The notes: generated by a model from the letters alone, not told the origin. 18,660 bases of DNA from HGM10611 sp964384805 (GCA_964384805.1 CAYLLO010000028.1:1-18660), one strand, 5' to 3'; counted from the stretch's first letter, positions 7,459 through 16,874 are shown. Numbers and translations: made by a program.

Positions 7459-8101
7459 ATTCCATCCAACTAGGATCATTAGGATTCTTTTGGAATTTTA
7501 AAACTTTATTAATATCAGCTTCAGAAATATAGTTTTCATCAGCAGCTACTTGTACTAATGTCTCAAAATTAGACAATGAGTGATTAATAACCTTTGCAGC
7601 AGCAAGTTTCTCAATACCTTTTTGTAAGTTGTATGTAAAGATAGAAGCAATACCTAAAACATTACATCCTGCTTCTCTTAAAATTTCAACAACTTCAATT
7701 GAAGAACCTCCAGTTGAAATAAGATCTTCAATTACAACAACATTTTTTCCTACTGGTACAACCCCTTCAATTTGATTTCCACGGCCATGATCTTTTGCAC
7801 CACCTCGAACATAACCCATAGGTAAATTCAATATATTAGAAACATATGCCGCATGAGCAATACCTGCTGTAGAGGTTCCCATAACTACTTCACAAGTAGG
7901 ATAATATGTTCGAATAACTTCTGCTAACCCATCTTCAACAACTTTTCTTGTTTCCGGATAAGACAAAGTTAACCGATTATCACAATAAATTGGTGATTTG
8001 ATGCCAGATGCCCAAGTAAATGGGTCATTAGGTTTTAAAAATACAGCTTTAATTTTTAGTAAATTTTCAGCTACTTCAATAGCTAATTTATTATTTTTCA
8101 T
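7457..8101 (-). CDS. pyrE: Orotate phosphoribosyltransferase
   Basis: Joins orotate to PRPP to give orotidine 5'-phosphate, the fifth step of UMP synthesis. The 214-residue protein carries the type I PRTase PRPP motif VVVIEDLISTGGSS, the flexible catalytic loop YVRGGAKDHGRGNQIEG, and the N-terminal substrate segment FTWASGIKSPIYCDNR. The start at 8101 (MKNNKLAIEV) is preferred to an in-frame ATG at 8173. It matches the family N-terminus, lies one base after the pyrF stop, and has AAGGAG upstream inside the end of pyrF. Last gene of the operon; the terminator stem starts in its stop codon. Confidence 0.95.
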   Translation of the reverse strand: MKNNKLAIEVAENLLKIKAVFLKPNDPFTWASGIKSPIYCDNRLTLSYPETRKVVEDGLAEVIRTYYPTCEVVMGTSTAGIAHAAYVSNILNLPMGYVRGGAKDHGRGNQIEGVVPVGKNVVVIEDLISTGGSSIEVVEILREAGCNVLGIASIFTYNLQKGIEKLAAAKVINHSLSNFETLVQVAADENYISEADINKVLKFQKNPNDPSWME

Positions 8102-8102
8102 A

Positions 8103-8789
8103 TTAACAAAACTCCTTAACACATTTTTGATATGCAGCAACAGGATCTGCCGCTTTAGTAATACTTCTTCCAACTACAATATATGTCGAACCATTTTCTT
8201 TGGCCAAAGACGGAGTCGCAATTCTTTTTTGATCATTGGCAGAGTCATCAGCAAATCTAATTCCTGGAGTAACCGAAATCAATCCTAATTCTTTGATAAT
8301 TGGCGCTTCTAATGGAGAACATACGACACCATCAAGCCCTGCTTTTTTAGCATTTAGAGCATAAATTTTAACAACTTCATTAAGTGGTCTTTCAATTAAC
8401 AATTCTTTTTCTAATACTTCTTGTGAAGTAGAAGTAAGTTGTGTAACCGCAATTAATTTAGTTTTCTTTCCTTCTGCTGTTGAATCTAATCCTCGTCGAG
8501 CCGCTTCCATCATAGCAATCCCTCCTGCAGCATGGCAATTAGTAATTTCTACCCCAAGTGTTGCAATATTACGCATTGCCTTTTCAACAGTATTGGGAAT
8601 GTCATGTAGTTTTAAATCTAAAAATATTTTAAATCCCATATTATGTAGTTTTTTAACTAATTGCGGACCTTCTTTATAAATAATTTCCATACCTAATTTT
8701 AAATACGGATTTAACCCTTCAAAAGGTTTTAAAAATTCGAATAATGCTTCTTGATCACTAAAATCACAAGCAATAATTACATCACCCAT
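8103..8789 (-). CDS. pyrF: Orotidine-5'-phosphate decarboxylase
   Basis: Decarboxylates OMP to UMP, the last step of the pathway. It is a 228-residue TIM barrel with the catalytic motif FLDLKLHDIPNTV (Asp58, Lys60, Asp63), a family start MGDVIIACDF, and the phosphate-binding end TPGIR and YIVVGRSIT. The start codon overlaps the pyrD stop within ATGGGTGA (8 bases), and GGAGGAAG lies just upstream, so translation is coupled to pyrD. Confidence 0.95.
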   Translation of the reverse strand: MGDVIIACDFSDQEALFEFLKPFEGLNPYLKLGMEIIYKEGPQLVKKLHNMGFKIFLDLKLHDIPNTVEKAMRNIATLGVEITNCHAAGGIAMMEAARRGLDSTAEGKKTKLIAVTQLTSTSQEVLEKELLIERPLNEVVKIYALNAKKAGLDGVVCSPLEAPIIKELGLISVTPGIRFADDSANDQKRIATPSLAKENGSTYIVVGRSITKAADPVAAYQKCVKEFC

Positions 8790-9699
8790 CGTTTCTTCCT
8801 CCTATTATATCTTCTAATTTATCGATATTTAATTCTTCCATCACTTTTGGTAAATCTTCAATAATTTTTTTACACACATATGGATCAATTAAGTTTTGAG
8901 CTCCTATCATTACAAGACTTGCTCCTGCATACATCATTTCAATAACATCATAAGCTGTTCTCACACCACCCATACCAATAATTGGTAAATTAACAGCTTT
9001 AAAAACATCATATACCATCCGTAAAGCAACCGGATAAATTCCTGGTCCACTATAACCTCCTTTGATATTGGCAATAATGGGTTTTCCAGTTTTTAAATTA
9101 AAACGCATTCCAACTAATGTATTAATTAAACTAATCGCATCAGCACCAGCTTTTTCAACAGCAATGGCCATTTCTACAATATTTGTAACATTAGGACTAA
9201 GTTTAACAATAATTGGTTTGGTTGAAACGTCTTTTACCGCTTTAACTAGTTCATAAGCCGTTTGTGGATCAACTCCAAAAGCCATCCCTCCACCTGTCAC
9301 ATTAGGACATGAAATATTTAATTCAATAGCAAAAATCTTGTCACTACTATTAAATTTCTTAACCGTTTCAACATATTCATATGTGCTATGACCACCGACA
9401 TTAGCAATAATTTGATCTTGATATACTTTATCAAGTTTTACTAGTTCTTCCTTAACTACTTTATCAACCCCAGGATTTTGAAGCCCAATGGCATTAATCA
9501 ATCCACTAGGACATTCCGCAATCCTTGGAAGTTTATTACCATAACGTGGTTCTAAAGTAGTTCCTTTAATTGAAATACTACCTAGAATATTAATATCATA
9601 TAAGCCACTAAACTCATAACCAAAGCCGAAAGTCCCTGAGGCTGGCACAATCGGATTCTTAAATTCTTTTCCTAAAAAATTTACTTTTAAATTTTTCAT
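8782..9699 (-). CDS. pyrD: Dihydroorotate dehydrogenase, class 1B catalytic subunit
   Basis: FMN flavoprotein oxidising dihydroorotate to orotate; electrons pass through PyrK to NAD. 305 residues. The class 1 signature ELNISCPNVTGGG puts the catalytic base at Cys131, a cysteine as in soluble class 1 enzymes (serine in the membrane class 2). FMN-contacting segments include the N-terminal ASGTFGFG, IVKLSPNVTN, and GMGGVRTAYD near the C-terminus. Adjacency to pyrK identifies the heterotetrameric 1B type. The start overlaps the pyrK stop by one base (TAATG). Confidence 0.96.
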   Translation of the reverse strand: MKNLKVNFLGKEFKNPIVPASGTFGFGYEFSGLYDINILGSISIKGTTLEPRYGNKLPRIAECPSGLINAIGLQNPGVDKVVKEELVKLDKVYQDQIIANVGGHSTYEYVETVKKFNSSDKIFAIELNISCPNVTGGGMAFGVDPQTAYELVKAVKDVSTKPIIVKLSPNVTNIVEMAIAVEKAGADAISLINTLVGMRFNLKTGKPIIANIKGGYSGPGIYPVALRMVYDVFKAVNLPIIGMGGVRTAYDVIEMMYAGASLVMIGAQNLIDPYVCKKIIEDLPKVMEELNIDKLEDIIGGRNDG

Positions 9700-10427
9700 T
9701 AGAATAATACCTCCGCAGCTTCAAAAACTGGTCCTTCTTTACATACACGTTTTACTCCATTAGTTGTTACTATTGAACATCCCATACATGCACCAAATCC
9801 ACACCCCATTCTAGCTTCTAAACTAACACAGCCATTATAATATGTCTTACTCAAAAATTCAAGCATTTTTTGAGGTCCGCATGCATAATAATAATCAAAA
9901 TCCAAATTACTAGTTTTAATACAATCAATAACATTACCTTTAAATCCCATTGATCCATCATCAGTACATATATGTAAATCACCTAATTCTTTTAATGTTT
10001 TAATTAAAACTATGTCATTTAGACTTCTTCCTCCAAACACTATAGTTGGTTTAATACCTTTTTTATTGAAAGCACGTGCAAGTCCTATTAATGGAGCAAT
10101 CCCAATTCCACCCCCAACAAGTAATGGTTTTTTAGCTTTGGTTATATCAAATCCATTCCCAAGACCAACCAAACAATCAAGTTCCATACCTTCTTTGAAG
10201 GTTGACATATCTTTAGTACCTAGCCCTAATACTTTAAACAAAATATCCACATAACCTTCACCATAGTCACATACTGAAATTGGACGTCTTAAATAATATC
10301 CTGGAATGGTAATATTGATAAACTCTCCAGGATTTTTAATACTTGAAGTATCTCCTACTAATGTCATTAGATAAATATCAGTTCCAACTTTAGTATTTTT
10401 TTTGATTTTAAGATTAACATTCTGCAT
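9699..10427 (-). CDS. pyrK: Dihydroorotate dehydrogenase electron-transfer subunit
   Basis: Carries FAD and a 2Fe-2S cluster and passes electrons from PyrD to NAD. 242 residues. The FAD motif is RRPISV (47-52), the nucleotide-binding glycine run LLVGGGIGIAPL (about 102-113), and ACGPQKML lies in the NAD domain. The cluster ligands are Cys209, Cys214, Cys217 and Cys229 (GCGFGACMGC and VKRVC), with the spacing expected for PyrK. It begins 2 bases after carB, with AAGGAG overlapping the carB stop. Confidence 0.95.
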   Translation of the reverse strand: MQNVNLKIKKNTKVGTDIYLMTLVGDTSSIKNPGEFINITIPGYYLRRPISVCDYGEGYVDILFKVLGLGTKDMSTFKEGMELDCLVGLGNGFDITKAKKPLLVGGGIGIAPLIGLARAFNKKGIKPTIVFGGRSLNDIVLIKTLKELGDLHICTDDGSMGFKGNVIDCIKTSNLDFDYYYACGPQKMLEFLSKTYYNGCVSLEARMGCGFGACMGCSIVTTNGVKRVCKEGPVFEAAEVLF

Positions 10428-10429
10428 AA

Positions 10430-13400
10430 TTACTCCTTATCAATTACCGAAATTCCCATTGTAATTTCTTCTAATACATCAAGTAATACTTTAACAGTAT
10501 CTAAACATGTAAATACTGCTACATTATTATCAATAGCTGCTCGGCGTATACTTCTTCCATCATCATTTGCTCCTACTCCTCCACTTGAAGTATTAATAAC
10601 ATAAGTTACATAACCTTTTTTTATAGATTCTAATATTTCATCACTACCTTCAGAAATTTTACCACGAACACGAGTTTTAATACCATGTTCTTTTAAGAAT
10701 TTCGCTGTTCCAGCAGTCGCTTCAATATTAAACCCTAAATCATAAAAACGACGAATTAAAGGAAGTATTGCTTCTTTGTCTGTATCACTAATTGTAGCAA
10801 GCACCGTACCATAGTTAGCCACTCTAATACCAGCTGCTTTTAATGATTTATATAAAGCTCTATTTAATGAGTAATCATACCCAATGGCCTCACCTGTAGA
10901 TTTCATTTCAGGTGATAATACAGCATCTAAACCTGTAATTTTAGTATATGAGAAAGTTGGAGACTTGACATACCATCTTTTACGATTAGGAGCAACTCCA
11001 ACATATCCCAAATCTTTAAGTTTGGCTCCTAACATTACTTTAGTTGCGATATTAGCAATAGGTATCCCTGTTGATTTTGCTAAAAATGGCACCGTTCTAC
11101 TAGAACGTGGATTCACTTCAATTATATAAACTTTATTATTTTTATCAACAATGAATTGAATATTAAATAAACCTATCATATTTAGTTTTAATCCAATTTT
11201 TGTTGTGTAATCAATAATTGTTTTTTTTACTTCTTCACTTAACGAGTATGGAGGATATACAGACATACTATCTCCACTATGCACTCCAGTTCGCTCAATA
11301 TGTTCCATAATACCTGGCAAAAAAACATTTTCACCATCACAAATAGCATCTACTTCACATTCTTGTCCTACCACATATTTGTCAACCAATACAGGGTGTT
11401 TACGATCAAATGCAACTGCTTCTTTTACTTTTGTTTTTAAGACTTTTTCATCATAAACTATATGCATCATTCTTCCACCAAGTACAAATGATGGACGTAC
11501 TAAAACTGGATACCCGATTTCTTCGGCCACTTTAACAGCCTCAGATACTGAGAATACCCCAACTCCTTTTGGCATTGGAACTTCAATTTCTTCCATTGCT
11601 TCTTCAAATAATTGTCGATCTTCCGCTAAATCAATACTTTTAGCCGATGAGCCAAAAATGTGAACACCAGCTTTATCTAATCGAGAAGCAAGATTAATTG
11701 CCGTTTGACCTCCCAAAGCAACAACTACACCAATAGGTTCTTCAAAGTCAATGATATTCATCACATCTTCAAAAGTTAATGGTTCAAAGTATAATTTATC
11801 CGATACTGTATAATCAGTAGAAACAGTTTCAGGGTTGTTATTAATGATAATTGCTTCATATCCCGCTTCTTTAATTGCCCAAATTGCATGAACCGTTGTA
11901 TAATCAAATTCGACTCCTTGTCCAATACGAATTGGTCCTGAACCTAAAACCACAATTTTTTTACGTTCTGTTTTAATTGATTCACTAAACATCTCATATG
12001 TCGAATAAAAATACGGAACATAAGCGTCATACTCGCCAGCACATGTATCAATAATTTTATATACAGGATAAATATTATTTCCTTTTCTTATATTATATAC
12101 TTCTTCTTCTGTTAAATTCCATTTTTCCCCAATATATGAATCAGCAAATCCCATTTTTTTAGCATTATATAGTACTTCTATAGACATTGGATTTTTTTCT
12201 ACTTCTTTTTCAAATTTAACAATATTTACAAGTTTCTCTAAAAAGAAACTATCAATTTTAGTTAAAGCGTAAATATCATCTACTGTCACACCTTTTCTAA
12301 AGGCTTCTCCAATCGCAAAGATTCTTTCATCAGTATGTAAAGCTATAAAATCGATTAATTCTTCAACTGACAATTCCTTTAACGATTTTAATTCCAAATG
12401 ATTTACTTTATTCTCTAAAGATCTAATTGATTTAAGTAATGATTCCTCAAATGTACGTCCAATACTCATTACTTCTCCAGTTGCCTTCATTTGAGTTGCT
12501 AAACTACGATTTGCAGTAGTAAATTTATCAAATGGAAATCTTGGAAATTTAGTAACTACATAGTCAATTGTCGGTTCAAAAGAAGCTGGGGTTGCCACAA
12601 TTTTAATTTCATCTAAATGTAACCCACAAGCAATTTTCGCAGAAACTCTAGCAATTGGAAAACCTGAGGCTTTAGACGCTAATGCTGATGAACGAGATAC
12701 ACGTGGATTCACTTCAATTAAATAGTATTTGAATGAATATGGGTCCAATGCAAATTGAACATTACATCCCCCTTCAATTTTTAATCCTCTAATTATCTTC
12801 AGTGCTGAAGAGCGAAGCATCGAAAACTCTTTATTCGTTAACGTTTGAGCAGGTGCTACTACAATTGAATCACCAGTATGAATCCCCACAGGATCGACAT
12901 TTTCCATAGAGCATATGACAATTGATGTATCATTTTTATCACGCATTACTTCAAATTCAATTTCCTTAAACCCTTTAATAGATTTTTCCACTAAAACTTG
13001 AGATACAGGAGATATTTTTAAGGCATTTTTAGCTAATGGTAATAATTCTTCTTCATTTTCTGCAAAACCTCCACCCGTTCCACCTAATGTAAAGGCCGGA
13101 CGTAAAATAACTGGATAACCAATTTTGGCAGTTGCTTTAATTACTTCTTCAATTGAGGTTGCAATCTCTGATTCAATAATTGGTTCACCAAGCTCAATAC
13201 ATAATTTTTTAAATAGTTCACGATCTTCTGCTTTTTCAATTGCTTCTGCATTAGTACCTAATAATTCAACATGACATTCTTCTAAAACCCCTTTTCTTGC
13301 CAGTTGCATTCCAAGATTTAAACCTGTTTGTCCACCAATTGAACAAAGCAATCCATCTGGTCGCTCATATCTAATGATTTTCGCAACATGTTCTAAATCA

Positions 13401-13606
13401 AGCGGTTCCATATATACTTTATCAGCAATATTAGAATCAGTCATAATCGTTGCAGGATTTGAGTTGACTAAAATAACTTCATATCCTTCTTCTTTCAATG
13501 CTAAACACGCTTGTGTCCCTGCATAGTCAAATTCTGCTCCTTGTCCAATAACAATAGGACCTGAACCAATTACCATTATTTTTTTCAAATCCGTTCTTTT
13601 AGGCAT
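10430..13606 (-). CDS. carB: Carbamoyl phosphate synthetase large subunit
   Basis: Makes carbamoyl phosphate from bicarbonate, ammonia and two ATP; the ammonia normally arrives by tunnel from CarA. The 1058 residues have the usual duplicated ATP-grasp architecture. The N half has IMVIGSGPIVIGQGAEFDYAG, LRPAFTLGGTGGGF and EVNPRVSRSSALASKA. The C half repeats it with IVVLGSGPIRIGQGVEFDYT, VRPSFVLGGRMM and EVNPRSSRTVPFLAKS. A C-terminal MGS-like regulatory domain follows (about 930-1058, with ATAGTAKFL and DDGRSIRRAA). Both catalytic cores look intact, in contrast to CarA. The start at 13606 (MPKRTDLKK) is chosen because GGAGG lies 8 bases upstream and the family starts there; a longer frame begins at 13624. 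It overlaps carA by 8 bases (ATGCCTAA). Confidence 0.96.
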   Translation of the reverse strand: MPKRTDLKKIMVIGSGPIVIGQGAEFDYAGTQACLALKEEGYEVILVNSNPATIMTDSNIADKVYMEPLDLEHVAKIIRYERPDGLLCSIGGQTGLNLGMQLARKGVLEECHVELLGTNAEAIEKAEDRELFKKLCIELGEPIIESEIATSIEEVIKATAKIGYPVILRPAFTLGGTGGGFAENEEELLPLAKNALKISPVSQVLVEKSIKGFKEIEFEVMRDKNDTSIVICSMENVDPVGIHTGDSIVVAPAQTLTNKEFSMLRSSALKIIRGLKIEGGCNVQFALDPYSFKYYLIEVNPRVSRSSALASKASGFPIARVSAKIACGLHLDEIKIVATPASFEPTIDYVVTKFPRFPFDKFTTANRSLATQMKATGEVMSIGRTFEESLLKSIRSLENKVNHLELKSLKELSVEELIDFIALHTDERIFAIGEAFRKGVTVDDIYALTKIDSFFLEKLVNIVKFEKEVEKNPMSIEVLYNAKKMGFADSYIGEKWNLTEEEVYNIRKGNNIYPVYKIIDTCAGEYDAYVPYFYSTYEMFSESIKTERKKIVVLGSGPIRIGQGVEFDYTTVHAIWAIKEAGYEAIIINNNPETVSTDYTVSDKLYFEPLTFEDVMNIIDFEEPIGVVVALGGQTAINLASRLDKAGVHIFGSSAKSIDLAEDRQLFEEAMEEIEVPMPKGVGVFSVSEAVKVAEEIGYPVLVRPSFVLGGRMMHIVYDEKVLKTKVKEAVAFDRKHPVLVDKYVVGQECEVDAICDGENVFLPGIMEHIERTGVHSGDSMSVYPPYSLSEEVKKTIIDYTTKIGLKLNMIGLFNIQFIVDKNNKVYIIEVNPRSSRTVPFLAKSTGIPIANIATKVMLGAKLKDLGYVGVAPNRKRWYVKSPTFSYTKITGLDAVLSPEMKSTGEAIGYDYSLNRALYKSLKAAGIRVANYGTVLATISDTDKEAILPLIRRFYDLGFNIEATAGTAKFLKEHGIKTRVRGKISEGSDEILESIKKGYVTYVINTSSGGVGANDDGRSIRRAAIDNNVAVFTCLDTVKVLLDVLEEITMGISVIDKE

Positions 13607-14690
13607 CTTTCTTTCCTCCATCATTTTTCATTAAGTCGATAAAACTTTGAAATACATCTTCGGTATTTTCATCAATAACTGTAATCGGTTCAAATTCCGT
13701 GGTCATTACCTTATTTTTAACATCTATCATTCCTTCAATTTCATTACTTATAACATTTTTATGAGTAACCACCAACTTTGTTTTAGTTATACTCTCTTTA
13801 TTAAGAGTATACATATGATTTTGAGTAGAAATTTCAATTTTACCAGTTGCCAAATTTTTTACTGGATAATTACATCCATGATGACCACATTTCATTTTTT
13901 CAGCTTTAGCTCCGTATGCTAGTCCAATTATTTGATGTCCTAAACCAACACCATACATCGGGAGAACACCAATAAAGCTTTTAACTAATTCAACTACTTC
14001 TGTTAAAACCTCAGGATTACCAGGTCCATTCGAAATAAGTAAACCTTGGGGTTTGTATTTTAAAACTTCTTCTTTAGTTGTATTATAAGGAAAACTAATA
14101 ACATTACATCCTGCTTTATTTAAGCCTTTAATTAGATTAAGTTTAGTCCCTAAATCTATAACTGCAACATTATAAACTGGATTAGGAGTGCGCGAATACC
14201 ATATTTTTTTAGAAGCAACTAATTTTACTAATTGTTCTTCTTCTCGATAAAGATTAAGAATTTGCATACATTCATCATGTGGTTTATCAATATCACAAAT
14301 TAGACTTTTCATACAACCTTTTTCACAAATAACCTTCATTAACCTTCTTGTATCAATACCTTCAATACCACTAACTTCATTTTCTTCCATTACTTCCCCT
14401 AAAGTACGCGTATAGCGAAAATTTGATGGTATTTCATTATATTCTCTAACAACCATCCCTTTAATACAGATATGCTTTGATTCATAATCTTCATCAGTCA
14501 ACCCATAATTACCAATTAAAGGATATGTCATACACACAATTTTGTCACAATTAGCTGGATCAGAAATCATTTCTTGATATCCTACAACACCAGTATAATA
14601 AATGATTTCCGAAACAACTTCATTTAAACTACCGAACCCTACTCCTTTAAATACTTGTCCATTTTCTAATACTAACTTTCGATTATTCAT
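13599..14690 (-). CDS. carA: Carbamoyl phosphate synthetase small subunit, glutaminase site lost
   Basis: CarA normally hydrolyses glutamine and feeds ammonia to CarB. This 363-residue protein is full length and recognisable throughout: LENGQVFKGVGFGS, GVVGYQEM, TYPLIGNYG, GIDTRRLM, LLISNGPGNPE, GLGHQIIGLAYG, GHHG and STQNHM. The amidotransferase triad is gone, however. The nucleophile in the usual GxCLGHQ is Gly249 (YGVGLGHQ). The HPE motif carrying the catalytic His and Glu is FEP-I, giving Glu334 and Ile336. Two glutamine-pocket residues also differ: DPS has become DPA (Ala46) and QNHG has become QNHM (Met293). Glutaminase activity is thus predicted absent, with a retained structural role on CarB. 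The start is preceded by AGGAGGG; pyrC lies 29 bases upstream. There is no frameshift, so this is not ordinary decay. Confidence 0.93.
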   Translation of the reverse strand: MNNRKLVLENGQVFKGVGFGSLNEVVSEIIYYTGVVGYQEMISDPANCDKIVCMTYPLIGNYGLTDEDYESKHICIKGMVVREYNEIPSNFRYTRTLGEVMEENEVSGIEGIDTRRLMKVICEKGCMKSLICDIDKPHDECMQILNLYREEEQLVKLVASKKIWYSRTPNPVYNVAVIDLGTKLNLIKGLNKAGCNVISFPYNTTKEEVLKYKPQGLLISNGPGNPEVLTEVVELVKSFIGVLPMYGVGLGHQIIGLAYGAKAEKMKCGHHGCNYPVKNLATGKIEISTQNHMYTLNKESITKTKLVVTHKNVISNEIEGMIDVKNKVMTTEFEPITVIDENTEDVFQSFIDLMKNDGGKKDA

Positions 14691-14719
14691 GTAAATTATT
14701 CCCTCCTGCTATTTTTTAA

Positions 14720-15928
14720 CTATTTATTGTTTTTATATACTATTTCACCATTCACAAGGGTATATTTAGCAAAACCATAATACGCATTTCCAATAAATGG
14801 TGAGTTTTTACCTTTTGATATTATTTCTTCTTTCGTATAAATATGCTTATTCTCAATATCAATAACTGTGATATCCGCGGCCATTCCAATACCAAATTTT
14901 CTATCAGGTAGGCCAAAAACTTTAATTGGATTATATACCATAATATCTAAAAAACGTTCTAAACTAATCAACCCTGTCTTAACAAATTCAGTATAAATAA
15001 TAGGTATCATCGTTTCGAGTCCAATTATTCCATTAGGACATTCATCATATTTTAAGTTTTTTTCTTTTTCTGTATGTGGGGCATGATCACTGGCTATCAT
15101 ACATGCTGTACCATCAAGTAAAGCCTCAATTGTGGCTAAGCGATCAGATTCATCTCGAAGGGGAGGATTCATCTTAAAGTTGGCATCTTTGACCATTGTT
15201 TTGTTTAAAACCAAATGATGAGGTGCTACTTCACAAGTAATATTGGTATAACCTTCACAATGTGCTTTGCGAATCGCATCAAACGATTCTTTTACAGACA
15301 TATGACAAAAATGATAACGACATCCAATTCTTTTAGCAATTTCAATTTCTCTTAAAACCGCTATATACTCTCCTTCCCTTGAATACTTATAAGTATTATC
15401 CTCCGCATGAGAAACAACAACTAAATCATATTTTTTGGCTTTCTTACATGCTTCTTCTAAAAGTGTTAAGTTATTAACTCCACGTCCATCATCCGTAATC
15501 GCCATAACTAAATGATGAAAACCATCGATATCCGCAAGTTCTTTATCTTCTTCATTTATAGTTATCGTCCCATATGGATAAACATTAACAACCGCATCAC
15601 GTTTAATAATCTCTAATTCTAAATTTAAATGTTCTAAATTATCTGGACAAGGTTTTAAATTTGGCATCGCCATAATTGTCGTTACGCCACCTTTAGCACT
15701 AGACAAAGTCCCTGTAAGAACTGTTTCCTTATCCTCATAACCAGGTTCTCTTAAGTGAACATGAACATCAATTACTCCTGGCATTACTAAACATCCAGTA
15801 GCATCTAACACTAATGCATTATCATCATTAACATTACCAATTTTAAAAATTTTATTCCCTTCGATTAAAACATCCTTTTTTACTAATTCATTATTTTCTA
15901 TAATATATCCATTTTTAATTAAAATCAT
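14720..15928 (-). CDS. pyrC: Dihydroorotase
   Basis: Cyclises N-carbamoyl-aspartate to dihydroorotate, the third step. It is a 402-residue amidohydrolase of the larger, Bacillus-type class. The metal-binding and catalytic residues are visible: DVHVHLREPG (His56, His58, Arg60), AMPNLKP substrate loop, ITDDGRG with Asp146/147 at the bridging-ligand position, VSHAEDN (His174), HFCHMS (His209), and ASDHAPHT (Asp281). The start overlaps the pyrB stop in ATGA. A GGAAGG-like ribosome site lies inside the end of pyrB, so coupling is likely. Confidence 0.96.
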   Translation of the reverse strand: MILIKNGYIIENNELVKKDVLIEGNKIFKIGNVNDDNALVLDATGCLVMPGVIDVHVHLREPGYEDKETVLTGTLSSAKGGVTTIMAMPNLKPCPDNLEHLNLELEIIKRDAVVNVYPYGTITINEEDKELADIDGFHHLVMAITDDGRGVNNLTLLEEACKKAKKYDLVVVSHAEDNTYKYSREGEYIAVLREIEIAKRIGCRYHFCHMSVKESFDAIRKAHCEGYTNITCEVAPHHLVLNKTMVKDANFKMNPPLRDESDRLATIEALLDGTACMIASDHAPHTEKEKNLKYDECPNGIIGLETMIPIIYTEFVKTGLISLERFLDIMVYNPIKVFGLPDRKFGIGMAADITVIDIENKHIYTKEEIISKGKNSPFIGNAYYGFAKYTLVNGEIVYKNNK

Positions 15929-16797
15929 ATTTTACCTTCCATTGCTTCTGAAATTACAGCCATTCTAATATAAACACCATTGGTCATTTGTTTAAAAATA
16001 CGAGCTTTTTTGCACTCAACAACTTCATCAGCAATTTCTACTCCACGATTAACTGGAGCTGGATGCATAATTATAGCATGTTCTTTCATTTTAGCAACTC
16101 GGTCAAGAGTTAAACCATATTTTTTATGATATTCATCATTAGTTAATGTCATACCTTCTTCTAACCGTTCAAATTGAACACGAAGCAACATAATAACGTC
16201 CATTTTTTGTAACGCTTCATCAATACTCAAAAATGGTGCACAATGGTCATTAAATTCCTCTGGACCAGAAATATAAACTTCCATACCTAATCTTTTCATA
16301 ATTTCAATATTAGTATGTGCAACTCGTGAGTGAGCAATATCGCCAATAATACAACACTTTAATCCCTTAAAATACCCATATTCTTCATAAATAGTCATCA
16401 AATCAAGCAATGATTGCGTAGGATGATTAGTTTTCCCATCTCCTCCATTAAAAATTGGAATATTAATATTTTCAAGTTCTTTAAAATATTCATCAACACT
16501 AGATCTTATAACAACTCCATCAACACCCAACGCTTCAAATGTTTTAACAGTGTCATATAATGTTTCACCTTTTTGAACAGATGAACGACCTACATCACAA
16601 CTAATAACATTTATTCCTAAATTCATTAATGCACATTGAAATGAGTAATGCGTTCTTGTTGAATTTTCAAAAAAAAGAGTCGCGACTTTCTTATCCGGAT
16701 ATTTAACGTTATATCCATTTTTCAATTTAATCGCATACTCAATTAATTTAACAATTTTACTAGTTTCTAAATCTTTTAAAGTAAGTAAACCTCTCAT
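15925..16797 (-). CDS. pyrB: Aspartate carbamoyltransferase catalytic chain
   Basis: Condenses carbamoyl phosphate with aspartate, the committed step of pyrimidine synthesis. 290 residues, a little short of the usual 300-310. The carbamoyl-phosphate signature FFENSTRTHYSF (Ser46-Thr-Arg-Thr), the partner-subunit loop SSVQKGETLYDT, NHPTQSLLD (His125), LLRVQFER and MHPAPVNRGVEI are all present. No pyrI follows, so it probably works as an unregulated catalytic trimer as in Bacillus. First gene of the operon; AGGAGGG lies 8 bases before the ATG, after the attenuator leader. Confidence 0.96.
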   Translation of the reverse strand: MRGLLTLKDLETSKIVKLIEYAIKLKNGYNVKYPDKKVATLFFENSTRTHYSFQCALMNLGINVISCDVGRSSVQKGETLYDTVKTFEALGVDGVVIRSSVDEYFKELENINIPIFNGGDGKTNHPTQSLLDLMTIYEEYGYFKGLKCCIIGDIAHSRVAHTNIEIMKRLGMEVYISGPEEFNDHCAPFLSIDEALQKMDVIMLLRVQFERLEEGMTLTNDEYHKKYGLTLDRVAKMKEHAIIMHPAPVNRGVEIADEVVECKKARIFKQMTNGVYIRMAVISEAMEGKI

Positions 16798-16838
16798 TTT
16801 TGCCCTCCTGATTTATAGCTATTATTATTAATTATTTT

Positions 16839-16874
16839 AAAAAATAGTTTTCAAATCTTAAAGACTTGAAAACT
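16839..16874 (-). terminator. Attenuator terminator in the pyr leader
   Basis: On the minus strand a 13-bp stem AGTTTTCAAGTCT/AGATTTGAAAACT (one G-U pair, 3-base loop; arms 16846-16858 and 16862-16874) is followed by ATTTTTT. It lies between the promoter and pyrB, about 40 bases before the start codon, so it must be overcome for operon expression. Confidence 0.85.

Noticed and set aside
13606..13624. Longer carB start at 13624
   Set aside because: The extra six residues are not family-like and the GGAGG ribosome site lies inside them, 8 bases before the ATG at 13606.
13931..13950. Sequencing error as cause of the missing CarA cysteine
   Set aside because: Catalytic His and Glu codons 250 bases away and two pocket residues are changed too, without any frameshift.
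7225..14000. Many antisense open frames of 60-96 codons opposite glpK and the pyr genes
   Set aside because: They lie fully opposite well-conserved genes, have no ribosome sites or family resemblance, and are expected shadows of A/T-rich coding DNA.
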